38,925 nucleotides of DNA from CAZFLD01 sp964519835 (GTDB taxonomy: Bacteria; Spirochaetota; Spirochaetia; DSM-27196; CAZFLD01). Made by a program: the position numbers and the translations under genes. A model generated the notes under the pieces. It saw only the letters and a list, made by a program, of their open reading frames with translations, searched no databases and was not told where the DNA came from. Below are positions 31,223 to 38,648 of the stretch, piece after piece (the stretch's first letter is position 1; every line of letters starts with the position of its first letter). Location of the stretch: positions 1 to 38,925 of the forward strand of contig CAZFLD010000036.1 of the NCBI GenBank assembly GCA_964519835.1, in the 5' to 3' direction.

Positions 31223-32836
31223 CTACTGAACCTCTACCAAAACCTTATCATAAGGCGCAAGCTTGGTATCCCCGGCCAGCTCGACCAGGGACGCGCTTAC
31301 TCGGCTTCCATCGCTTTCAAAGCGGATTGTTCCTATAAACTCGTCGTCGCGCCGGAAGACATAGCCGATGGTGCCGTCCACGACTTGCCGGAGCGCGTCG
31401 AGGTACACAACGATGTTATCCGTGTTCCGCGGGTCGAGGATGTACCCGTTTTCACGGTTCTGGTTGGTCAACTCCTCGAGGGCATACAGGAATCGGTCGA
31501 TCTCCGCCTGCCGTTGGGCGATAACGGCTTGCAGATCGGCAACCGCCTGTTCTCGCTCCTCGACCTGCTCGGCAACCGCCTGCTGCCGTGCGCGAATCTG
31601 CGCCTGCACCTCGGCTTCCAGGTCGCCAATAGTCGCTTCGCGCTGGGCAATTGTATTGTTGCGCTGAGCGATGATCTGATCGCGGCCGGCAACGGTTTCC
31701 AGCAATCCGTCCCACAACTCCTCGTACCAGCGGATAAGCCCCACAACGCGGTATTCCAGCTGGCTAAGGGTGGACGGAACAGAGTTTTCGTAGGGTACTT
31801 CACGAAGACGCTCAATAAGCGTCATGTATTCCGACAGGCGGTTCGCCAGCGCGTCGTAGCCTTCACGGCTTATCACGCCCTCGGCCGCCAGTGCCGAGTC
31901 GAACGCGACCAGTTGCGCCCCTTGAAGAGCCTGCAGGTCCGACGGCGCGTTTACAAGGGCCAGGATATCCGGGGCCGTGAAGGTCGGATTGTACAACGCG
32001 ATAAGATCGGCAATGTCCTGCGCATGCTCGGCCTCCAGGCGCGCGATCTCCTCGGTGTGGGACTGGCGCAGGTTTGCCTCCAGGTTCTGGGCAAATGTCT
32101 CGAGCTCCGCGATTTGGGCCTCGTAGTCTTCGGTCAGGTTCTCGATTTGCGCCTTGTACTCCGCCGCCTGGTTCTCCAGTTCGATTTCATGAATACGGGA
32201 CTGGTTATTGAGAATCCGTTCCTGCTCCCGAGCCTGTTCGAGCTGGCGACTATCGTACTGGGCCATACGGTCTTGTACGTCTTCGATCTCCGCCTCGGCT
32301 TCGGCAATTCGATCGGCGTACTCGTTTTCGACTTCGGCCACCTCTTGCTCCGCCTGGCCCCGAATCTGCTCGGCCTGCCTGTTGATCTCCGCCTGCGAGA
32401 TGTTCCGGGCACCGAGGAGCTCGATCTCGCGTTCGGCGGATTGTCGTATGCTCCGGATGCGATTGTCACGCTCGCTGATAAGCGAGTCGAGGCGCCGTTG
32501 CGCCGCCTGCATTTCTTGCTCGAGCTGCTGGGCCTGGTCGAGGAGCTCGCGAAGGTTTACATCTTCGAAGTCGCCGATGTCTACCTGAATGTTGCCCTGG
32601 GTCTGGTTGATGTAGGCGGTAACACCGATTGCCCCAGCTGCGAAGAGCACAATCATACCGACGATCATGACTGCTACGAGAGGCGATCTGTTTTTTTTGG
32701 TCTTTGCAAACTCGTGGCCGAGGTCGTATCGGCTCTGCCTACGCTTGAAGTCCTGGATGACTTCACGGAGAAACTCGAGTTTGGTTTGTGCAACGAGATC
32801 CGTTGACTCCCGTGTTACTTCTCGGTCATCGCCCAT
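31223..32836 (-). CDS. Membrane-anchored coiled-coil protein of the cyclase operon
   Basis: A 537-residue protein without a recognised family. Residues 1-50 are charged and cytoplasmic, and a single transmembrane helix spans about 52-76 (PLVAVMIVGMIVLFAAGAIG). Long coiled coils at about 90-285 and 385-455 are rich in Glu, Gln, Ala and Arg (EAEAEIEDVQDRMAQYD, IAQREATIGDLEAEVQAQIR). They flank a more globular middle segment, and a C-terminal beta-rich domain (GTIGYVFRRDDEFIGTIRFE) completes it. The bulk is predicted periplasmic. Its start overlaps the end of the cyclase gene by 22 bp and its stop is followed at once by the exported coiled-coil gene. The three products may form one envelope-spanning signalling or structural assembly, which is inference. 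Confidence 0.78.
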   Translation of the reverse strand: MGDDREVTRESTDLVAQTKLEFLREVIQDFKRRQSRYDLGHEFAKTKKNRSPLVAVMIVGMIVLFAAGAIGVTAYINQTQGNIQVDIGDFEDVNLRELLDQAQQLEQEMQAAQRRLDSLISERDNRIRSIRQSAEREIELLGARNISQAEINRQAEQIRGQAEQEVAEVENEYADRIAEAEAEIEDVQDRMAQYDSRQLEQAREQERILNNQSRIHEIELENQAAEYKAQIENLTEDYEAQIAELETFAQNLEANLRQSHTEEIARLEAEHAQDIADLIALYNPTFTAPDILALVNAPSDLQALQGAQLVAFDSALAAEGVISREGYDALANRLSEYMTLIERLREVPYENSVPSTLSQLEYRVVGLIRWYEELWDGLLETVAGRDQIIAQRNNTIAQREATIGDLEAEVQAQIRARQQAVAEQVEEREQAVADLQAVIAQRQAEIDRFLYALEELTNQNRENGYILDPRNTDNIVVYLDALRQVVDGTIGYVFRRDDEFIGTIRFESDGSRVSASLVELAGDTKLAPYDKVLVEVQ

Positions 32837-34515
32837 ATGCCCTTCCAGTCCTTCGGCGCCTTTTTAGATTCCGTCCGCTCTCGGAATACCTCGGCAGCAG
32901 GAAGCGTACACCGGGTAAAAAGGTCGTGCGCACTTTCCCAGTTCCCCTCGTAGTAGTCCTTTAATCCTTGTTTGTAAAGGTCGATGTCGGCCTCGAGCTC
33001 TTCGTCGATCTGCGCTTTTGGTATGGGCCAATAGACCTGCCGGCCGATTGTCTTTCCCTTTACCTGAACGGTATCGAGCTCCATAAAGACGTATTCGTCG
33101 TAATCCTTCTCGACATCTTCGCGTACGTAGTCGGAGACGATCACGGGGCATTTATACACACGAGTAAGACCCTCGAGACGGGCCGCACTGTTCACGTTGT
33201 CGCCGATTACGGTGTTTACCATGCGCTCATATGAGCCGATGTTTCCGTAGAAGACCTCGCCGCCGTCCAGGCCGACGCCGACTTCGATCAACACCGCCTT
33301 ATAGACCCTCTCTTCCGCCTCGGTGAGCGCACCGCGCTTCTTGAGCAAGTCCTCGCGAATCTGATTGAACTCTGTGCGAAGGGACGAAGCAACCTCGTGA
33401 ATGTGATAGGCGGAGCGAAGCGCCTGATACGACTTGTTGACGTCGTACTCTGGCATGTGGCCGTAGATCGCCAGGAGGGCGTCACCGATAATGGACCCTA
33501 TGTCGCCGTGGTGTTCGTGAATGTGGTGAATGGCCTTGTCGTAGTGCATGTTCAAGAGCTTGATGATGTCCGTGCCGAGGGTCTCGGTCATGTACGTAAA
33601 GCTCTTGATGTCGGAAAAGAGAATGGTCAGATCTTTTCGGGCCCCGGTCAGCTCTATCCTACCGCTTCGATAGGCCTCTTGCGCCGTGTCCCGGGCAACA
33701 AACTTCTTAAAGATGTTCATGAGATTGGCGATGGTTGCAGAGAGACTGTTGAAGGCAACACCCATGTAGGTGACGTCGTCGTTTGGCGCACCCTCCATAT
33801 CTAAGAGCTCAATGGACTGGCTCTGCTGCATCTGCATGATGGCACCGGTCATGATGCCGACGAATCGCAGGATAAACCGAATAAGAAAGACGCCAACAAT
33901 GATACATACAACGGTGATGAGCACAATCATCAGCGAGACTTCCGTGAATATGCGGCGAGAATCAGAGTAGAACTCGTTTTGTTCTTCCGCCCGGACGATA
34001 AACGCGTCCCAATTTGTGTTGTGTTTGTACATGCCGAAGTAGATTTGTCCGGCAAACCTGAACTCGATCGCGTCTTCCTGCACGCCTTCCGACAGGCTGT
34101 TGTTCATCCGGGCCAGAGCGCCGTCGTCGTCAAACGAATCCTGGCGGGGAATCTTGAGGCCCTGAAAAAACATGTCTCCGTTGGGTTTTACGCCTATGGC
34201 GATGGACCGCTCGCCCGGCAGGTCTCGTACGCCGGCGCTCTCCATCCGACTAACGGCGTCTTCGAGATTCTGATCGAAGTTGTAAATCTCGTATTGGTTG
34301 TTGGCGAACACATGTAGTGTCTTGAGGTCTTTCTCGAGCAGCTGACTCAACAGTCGAACCTGTTCGCCCCGGTTCAAGACAAGATTGATGTAGTTCGACG
34401 CGAAATTACTGATCAACAGAAAGACCGTAAAAATAACTACGATCTTTACGACGAGTGGAACGACACGTACGCCGTTCACTCGCCGACCGAGGATTTTGTC
34501 TAAGGGACTGGCCAT
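32815..34515 (-). CDS. Membrane class III adenylate/guanylate cyclase
   Basis: A 566-residue sensor cyclase. Two transmembrane helices (about 19-40 and 195-220) bracket an extracytoplasmic sensing domain, followed by a HAMP-like linker. The class III catalytic domain spans about 290-480. LFSDIKSFTYM and IGSIIGDALLAIYG hold the two metal-binding Asp residues, and GDNVNSAARLEG holds the transition-state Asn and Arg. At the position before IIGD where many adenylate cyclases have the adenine-contacting Lys, a Ser is found, so the nucleotide specificity is open. A helical tail of about 60 residues resembles that of spirochaete cyclases (DLYKQGLKDYYEGNWESA). GAGGAA lies about 8 nt before the ATG. 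It heads an operon with two coiled-coil proteins. Confidence 0.88.
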   Translation of the reverse strand: MASPLDKILGRRVNGVRVVPLVVKIVVIFTVFLLISNFASNYINLVLNRGEQVRLLSQLLEKDLKTLHVFANNQYEIYNFDQNLEDAVSRMESAGVRDLPGERSIAIGVKPNGDMFFQGLKIPRQDSFDDDGALARMNNSLSEGVQEDAIEFRFAGQIYFGMYKHNTNWDAFIVRAEEQNEFYSDSRRIFTEVSLMIVLITVVCIIVGVFLIRFILRFVGIMTGAIMQMQQSQSIELLDMEGAPNDDVTYMGVAFNSLSATIANLMNIFKKFVARDTAQEAYRSGRIELTGARKDLTILFSDIKSFTYMTETLGTDIIKLLNMHYDKAIHHIHEHHGDIGSIIGDALLAIYGHMPEYDVNKSYQALRSAYHIHEVASSLRTEFNQIREDLLKKRGALTEAEERVYKAVLIEVGVGLDGGEVFYGNIGSYERMVNTVIGDNVNSAARLEGLTRVYKCPVIVSDYVREDVEKDYDEYVFMELDTVQVKGKTIGRQVYWPIPKAQIDEELEADIDLYKQGLKDYYEGNWESAHDLFTRCTLPAAEVFRERTESKKAPKDWKGIWAMTEK

Positions 34516-34584
34516 AGCGACTTTCCTCTATACCCGTCATTGTGCCGGTAGACCGTCGGGACCGCGCCGTCTTCTACAAGCGTC

Positions 34585-34596
34585 TTACTCTACCAT
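34585..34596 (-). promoter_or_regulatory. Shared 12-mer upstream of the cyclase gene
   Basis: Minus-strand ATGGTAGAGTAA lies 69 nt upstream of the cyclase start and is identical to the element at 19355-19366. It may be an extended -10 promoter element. Confidence 0.35.
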
Positions 34597-34626
34597 GACG
34601 GTAACAGAATAGGAAAGCAGTTATCG

Positions 34627-35478
34627 CTACTTCTGTTTCTGCGTTCTCGCGCCGAGGGCCTGTGTCAGTCGGTCCAAATAGATCGCCAGGAAAACGATGG
34701 CTATACCTGCCTCGAACCCGACGTCGACGCGGACCTGGGTGATCCCCTTTACAACCTCGTTACCAAGACCACCGGCGCCGATAAGACCCGCTATGACAAC
34801 CATGGACAGGGCAAGCATAATTGTCTGGTTCACGCCCGCCATAATCGTGGCGAGGGCAACCGGGAGCTCAGCCTTGAAGAGCATTTGGCGGCTGGTTGAG
34901 CCAAAGGATTGGGCGGCCTCTTTTATCTCCTTTGGTACCTGCCGAATGCCCAAGTTGGTAAGGCGAACGGCCGGCGGCAAGGCAAAAACGAGAGTTGCCA
35001 CAACGCCGGGAACGCGGCCGAGACGGAAAAAGAGGACCGCCGGAATCAAATACACAAAGGCCGGGAGCGTCTGCATAAAGTCGAGAATCGGCCGGACGAT
35101 TCGCCAAACGGCGTCACTCTTGGAGGCCCAGATGCCAATCGGGATGGCGACAATAAGCGCGATAATCACCGAAGTCAGCACTAGGGAGAGGGTGTTCATC
35201 GTGAGCACCCAAAGCCCCATGTACCAGATGAGTCCAAAGCTTATCAGTGCGAAGATCGACAGGCCCCAACCCGAAACAAGCCACGCGAGCGCCGCCAGAA
35301 TGGGAATCATGATAAACCAGGGCGGGAGCGATACGATAAATCGCGTTCCATCCAGAATCGCGGTAACAAAGGCGGAAACACCGTCGAAGAGCCACCGCAT
35401 GTTTATTTCGAGCCAGTCAACCACACCCTCGAAGGCGGCGCCTATGCTGATGGTATCTCTAAATTCTGCAAAAGTCAT
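34627..35478 (-). CDS. proW: Glycine betaine/proline ABC transporter permease
   Basis: The membrane channel subunit of an osmoprotectant importer, 283 residues. Residues 1-40 are a cytoplasmic or periplasmic lead (EFRDTISIGAAFEGVVDWLE), followed by several transmembrane helices (IMIPILAALAWLVSGWG, TLSLVLTSVIIALIVAIPIG). The EAA loop KEAAQSFGSTSRQMLFKAEL near residues 185-205 docks ProV. IMAGVNQTIMLALSMVVIAG and the terminal segment are standard for OpuAB/ProW. It starts 3 bp after proV ends and is the last gene of the operon. With ProV and ProX it takes up betaine-type solutes under salt stress. Confidence 0.92.
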   Translation of the reverse strand: MTFAEFRDTISIGAAFEGVVDWLEINMRWLFDGVSAFVTAILDGTRFIVSLPPWFIMIPILAALAWLVSGWGLSIFALISFGLIWYMGLWVLTMNTLSLVLTSVIIALIVAIPIGIWASKSDAVWRIVRPILDFMQTLPAFVYLIPAVLFFRLGRVPGVVATLVFALPPAVRLTNLGIRQVPKEIKEAAQSFGSTSRQMLFKAELPVALATIMAGVNQTIMLALSMVVIAGLIGAGGLGNEVVKGITQVRVDVGFEAGIAIVFLAIYLDRLTQALGARTQKQK

Positions 35479-35481
35479 AGC

Positions 35482-36789
35482 CTATTCCCCCTCTTCCTCG
35501 GGCCCTTGTGCGCCGCTTGTATCGGACCCGGAATTGGGCGGAGCGAGGTCGTCTACCGTCGCCGCATCCTCCTGTTCGCCCAAAGGTACCGGTGTGGCGG
35601 TATCTTCGCTCCCCTTGCTCACCTCCGCGATGATGGCGGCACGACTGACCGCGCCGTGGTACATACCGTCCTCGTCGACAATAGCAATGGGATACTTGGT
35701 CTTGATGGCCGTCGTCAGCAGATCGGATATCGGCGTTCCCCTGAGCGTCGTATAGACATCGTCGATGATGATTGGCCGGAGGTCCTTTTCGCCCCGTTTT
35801 CGCAGCTCAACGGCGCCGTCAATGGTAACGATTCCGAGGAGTCGACGATCGGTGTTGGTGACAAACACCGACGAAATGCTGCGTTTTTCCATTACGCGCA
35901 TCGCCGCTTCCAAGTCCTCCCTGGGATAGGTGATCGACGCAAAGGGCCCGCCGACGGTCCAGGCGGTAATAACCTTGGTTCTGTCTACGTTTTGGACAAA
36001 TCGCCGCACGTAGTCGTCCGCCGGTTCCGAGAGAATCTCCTCGGGAGTGCCGATCTGCCGCACTCTGCCGTCAGGACCCAAAATGGCGATCCGATCGCCG
36101 AGCTTTAGAGCTTCGTCCAAATCGTGCGTGATAAAGACGATTGTCTTGTGCATCTTGGCCTGCAGCTCCAGGAGCTCGTCCTGCATCTGCGTCCGGATAA
36201 GCGGGTCGAGAGCGCTAAAGGCCTCGTCCATGAGGAGTATCTCGGGATTATTCGCAAGGGCGCGGGCCAGACCGACCCGCTGCTGCATGCCGCCCGAGAG
36301 CTCGGATGTTAGGCTTCGTTCATAACCCTCCAAGCCCACAAGCTTGATTGCGTCGACGGCCTTTTGTCGGCGCTCCGCTTTGTCCATGCCGCTTATCTCG
36401 AGGCCGAACTCCACGTTGTTCACCACGTTTCGCTGCGGCAGGAGGCCAAAGTTCTGAAATACCATGGACATTTTGTAGCGGCGAAGCTGCCTCAGTTGTT
36501 CGTGATCCATCTTCATGACATCGTCACCGTGCACGAGGATTTCTCCCTGTGTCGGCTCGATAAGGCGATTCAGGCAACGAATAAACGTCGACTTTCCGCT
36601 TCCGGAGAGGCCCATGACAACAAAGGTCTCCCGGTTATCGATGGCGAAAGTCGCACCATTGATTGCGATAGTACAACCGGTCCTCTTGAGGATGTCCGCC
36701 TTAGACATTCCTTGCTTGATCAGCGGGATTGCTCGCTTGGGTGAAGGACCGAAGATTTTATAGAGGTCGTTAACTTCGATTACTGCCAT
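35482..36789 (-). CDS. proV: Glycine betaine/proline ABC transporter ATP-binding protein with CBS domains
   Basis: The ATPase of the osmoprotectant importer, 435 residues. It has Walker A GLSGSGKST (about 59-67), the Q-loop VFQNFGLLPQR, the signature LSGGMQQR (about 164-171), Walker B ILLMDEAFSALD and the His switch ITHD. The N-terminal extension IKQGMSKADILKRTGCTIAI is diagnostic of ProV/OpuAA. Two CBS domains (about 280-395) probably sense ionic strength, as shown for OpuA. A flexible acidic tail ends the protein (SGAQGPEEEGE). AAGGAA lies about 7 nt before the ATG. It follows proX after a gap that contains an intrinsic terminator. Confidence 0.94.
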   Translation of the reverse strand: MAVIEVNDLYKIFGPSPKRAIPLIKQGMSKADILKRTGCTIAINGATFAIDNRETFVVMGLSGSGKSTFIRCLNRLIEPTQGEILVHGDDVMKMDHEQLRQLRRYKMSMVFQNFGLLPQRNVVNNVEFGLEISGMDKAERRQKAVDAIKLVGLEGYERSLTSELSGGMQQRVGLARALANNPEILLMDEAFSALDPLIRTQMQDELLELQAKMHKTIVFITHDLDEALKLGDRIAILGPDGRVRQIGTPEEILSEPADDYVRRFVQNVDRTKVITAWTVGGPFASITYPREDLEAAMRVMEKRSISSVFVTNTDRRLLGIVTIDGAVELRKRGEKDLRPIIIDDVYTTLRGTPISDLLTTAIKTKYPIAIVDEDGMYHGAVSRAAIIAEVSKGSEDTATPVPLGEQEDAATVDDLAPPNSGSDTSGAQGPEEEGE

Positions 36790-36865
36790 CGTTTATTCCT
36801 TGCGAATCGTATACCAAATTGCTACCGGAATGCCCCACGGACCACCGTCTGCTTCCGGGTAGAGT

Positions 36866-36904
36866 AAAAAGGGGTGCCGAGCGCCGAACAGGCGCCTGCA
36901 CCCC
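36866..36904 (-). terminator. Intrinsic terminator between proX and proV
   Basis: On the minus strand GGGGTGC (36904-36898) and an inner GGCGC pair with GCGCC and GCACCCC (36877-36871), giving a 7-bp outer stem plus an inner stem, followed by TTTTT (36870-36866). It starts about 23 bp after the proX stop and lies more than 70 bp before proV, so it should reduce but not abolish proVW transcription. Confidence 0.85.
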
Positions 36905-36927
36905 CACTTCCGGATTCGATCGACCGC

Positions 36928-37815
36928 CTAGTTAGGCAACCAACCCTCCCAGATGTCTCTGTTTTCGTCTTTCCACTCACGAGCGGCCTCGAGCGTGTCG
37001 AGATTACTCTCGTTGATGTGAACCATCAGCGAGCCGATGGTGTCGTTGGTCCAGAGGACGTTGTCGAAGAACTCGACTACCTCAGGAAGGTCATCCGCTA
37101 CACCGGGGCGTCCCATGATGTAGATGTTGTCGATGGGCCAGATCTGCTCACCATCCTGCTCGAGGATGGTCAGAGGAAAGCGGCCAAACATGGAGTGTGG
37201 CTGCCAACCCATGCCGACGATCCACTCTTCATTCTGGATTGACCGGTCGATTGAGGCGAGCATGGCGGGGCTGGACGAAGCAACCAGCTCGTACCCCATG
37301 TCATCAAGACCATAAGAGGGCATGAGCTCATCTTCGGTCTTGATCATCATGCCGGCGCCGGCGTCTATACCGGTAATCTGACCGTTCAGTTGCTCCATGA
37401 CTTCGGGATCAGCTAGGTCGGACACGGTTGTTACACCGGCTTCCGCCATGTACTGCGGAACGATAAGGCCGGTCACGCCACCTTCATAGATGGTGGAGAC
37501 TTCGACCAGCTCGGAATACTCCTCGATGTAGGTGGCATGAAGTCCGGGAAGCCAAGCCTCCATGTAAAAGTCTTGATCGCCGGCGGCGGTTGCCGAATAT
37601 CCAACACCAACGTCTGCGGCGGTGATGGTAGCGTCATATCCCATCTCGTCCTCGAGGACGGTCTGGAAAAAGTGCGTCCAGGCAACACCTTCTTCCCAGT
37701 TCACGTAGGTCAATTTGACTTCTTGTGCTTCCTCTTCAGTACCGGCGGCGAAGGCGCCGACAACGAGGAAGGTGGCCATAGCGAGGCCGATGAGCGTGCG
37801 TAGTATTGTTCGCAT
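36928..37815 (-). CDS. proX: Glycine betaine-type solute-binding protein
   Basis: The periplasmic receptor of the osmoprotectant importer, 295 residues, OpuAC domain. The signal peptide runs to about residue 25 (RTLIGLAMATFLVVGAFA), followed by AGTEEEAQEVKLTYVNWEEG. Trp and Tyr residues at NWEEGVAWTHFF and EAWLPGLHATYIEEY are placed like the aromatic box that grips quaternary amines. GWQPHSMFGRFPL and the end REWKDENRDIWEGWLPN fit the family. The ATG at 37815 is chosen because AAGGAGAG lies 3-4 nt upstream; an open extension of 20 residues has no ribosome site. It is the first gene of the operon, with a good promoter about 60 bp upstream and a terminator after it, as expected for a receptor made in excess. 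Confidence 0.92.
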   Translation of the reverse strand: MRTILRTLIGLAMATFLVVGAFAAGTEEEAQEVKLTYVNWEEGVAWTHFFQTVLEDEMGYDATITAADVGVGYSATAAGDQDFYMEAWLPGLHATYIEEYSELVEVSTIYEGGVTGLIVPQYMAEAGVTTVSDLADPEVMEQLNGQITGIDAGAGMMIKTEDELMPSYGLDDMGYELVASSSPAMLASIDRSIQNEEWIVGMGWQPHSMFGRFPLTILEQDGEQIWPIDNIYIMGRPGVADDLPEVVEFFDNVLWTNDTIGSLMVHINESNLDTLEAAREWKDENRDIWEGWLPN

Positions 37816-37874
37816 ATGCTCTCCTTTTGCTTTTGGTGGTTGTTCCCGCGCCCAACGGACGCTAATTCGATACA

Positions 37875-37903
37875 AACCTAAACAATTTGTGCCGTCGTGT
37901 CAA
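37875..37903 (-). promoter_or_regulatory. Promoter of the proXVW operon
   Basis: Minus-strand TTGACA (37903-37898, perfect -35), 17 bp, TAGGTT (37880-37875, weak -10). The leader to the proX ATG is about 50 nt. The weak -10 with a perfect -35 would suit activation under stress. Confidence 0.6.
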
Positions 37904-37912
37904 AAGATATAC

Positions 37913-37940
37913 CGGATTCTAACAAACTTTTTCGGATTCT
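37913..37940. promoter_or_regulatory. Direct repeat upstream of the proX promoter
   Basis: CGGATTCT occurs at 37913-37920 and 37933-37940, exactly 20 bp (two helical turns) apart, at about -45 and -65 of the proX promoter. This is typical placing for an activator dimer or pair of monomers. Confidence 0.5.
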
Positions 37941-38086
37941 GAGTCAGGTCCTTTTAGGCGCCGCCCCGGGCCTAAATCAAGAGTCTTCTCTTTTCTCCAT
38001 GTATCATATGGATTTATGCATGTTTGTTTGCTGCCGGGACCGATATCGGGGCTTTCTTTTCATAAAGGCTAAAGGGCCGTATATTG
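37941..38086. other. Rest of the divergent proX-marR intergenic region
   Basis: The proX-marR gap is 311 bp (37816-38126). Apart from the sites listed, this part has a perfect 10-bp palindrome CCGATATCGG (38040-38049) and an interrupted palindrome TCCAT/ATGGA near 37996-38012. No gene is supported. Confidence 0.5.
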
Positions 38087-38137
38087 CAAATAGCTTTGAA
38101 ATCAAATAGTTTGGCTACGAATTATTATGACAAATAG
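38086..38137 (+). promoter_or_regulatory. MarR promoter region with CAAATAG repeats
   Basis: CAAATAG occurs at 38087, 38103 and 38131, and TTTGAAATCAAA (38095-38106) is an inverted repeat of TTTGA. A possible promoter is TTGCAA with TAGTTT 17 bp on. Such sites are placed for autoregulation of the marR pair. Confidence 0.4.
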
Positions 38138-38648
38138 ACAGGTCTCGGCCGTCGACGGTCAGCTTGAACAGATCAGCTGGATGTTTTACTCAACGGTTCG
38201 CCGCATGGTACGCGCCGCAGAAATCCATTCGCGCGACATCGAGCGCCTCCACGGTATCTCGGTTTCGCAACTCCAGGTTCTCTGGGTCGCGGCACATCAC
38301 GATCACACGCCCATAGGTCGCCTTGCACGCGAAACAGGCGTCTCCGGAGCAAGCCTCACCGGCTTGGTGGACCGTATGGAGGAGCAGGGGCTGGTGGAGA
38401 GAGTCAGATCCGCGGACGACAAGCGTCGAGTGCTTATCGAGACTACGGAAAAAGGTCGCGAGGTGCTTGCAAATCATCCGCTGCCGTTCGACAATCGGTT
38501 TGTGAATGCGCTTGGTCAGTTGGAGAGTTGGCGACGCACGCACTTGCTTTCCGAAATGCAGCACGTAGCCGATATGATGGAGCGGCACACCGGGGACAGC
38601 CTTGGTGACCATGGAGACTCTGACCATCCCCGAACGGACGAATCATGA
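38127..38648 (+). CDS. MarR-family transcriptional regulator 1
   Basis: A winged-helix repressor of 173 residues. The recognition part is IGRLARETGVSGASLTGLVD (about 72-91), followed by the wing ERVRSADDKRRVLIETTEKG with the conserved D-x-R-x-x-x-I/V motif. The N-terminal helix (about 10-40) and the C-terminal tail of about 60 residues form the dimer interface. No Shine-Dalgarno precedes the ATG, and AT-rich repeats lie just upstream, suggesting self-control. Its stop overlaps the start of a second MarR gene (ATGA). It diverges from the betaine operon and could regulate it, or a drug or stress efflux system beyond the window. Confidence 0.88.
   Translation: MTNRQVSAVDGQLEQISWMFYSTVRRMVRAAEIHSRDIERLHGISVSQLQVLWVAAHHDHTPIGRLARETGVSGASLTGLVDRMEEQGLVERVRSADDKRRVLIETTEKGREVLANHPLPFDNRFVNALGQLESWRRTHLLSEMQHVADMMERHTGDSLGDHGDSDHPRTDES

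Noticed and set aside
31385..32806. Long open frame of 473 codons opposite the membrane coiled-coil gene
   Set aside because: Antisense of a Glu/Gln-rich coiled coil gives Leu/Val/Arg-rich frames; there is no signal, start context or family match.
34697..35755. Long open frame of 352 codons opposite proW/proV
   Set aside because: It covers two well-identified transporter genes on the other strand and its protein is Ser/Thr/Arg-rich nonsense.
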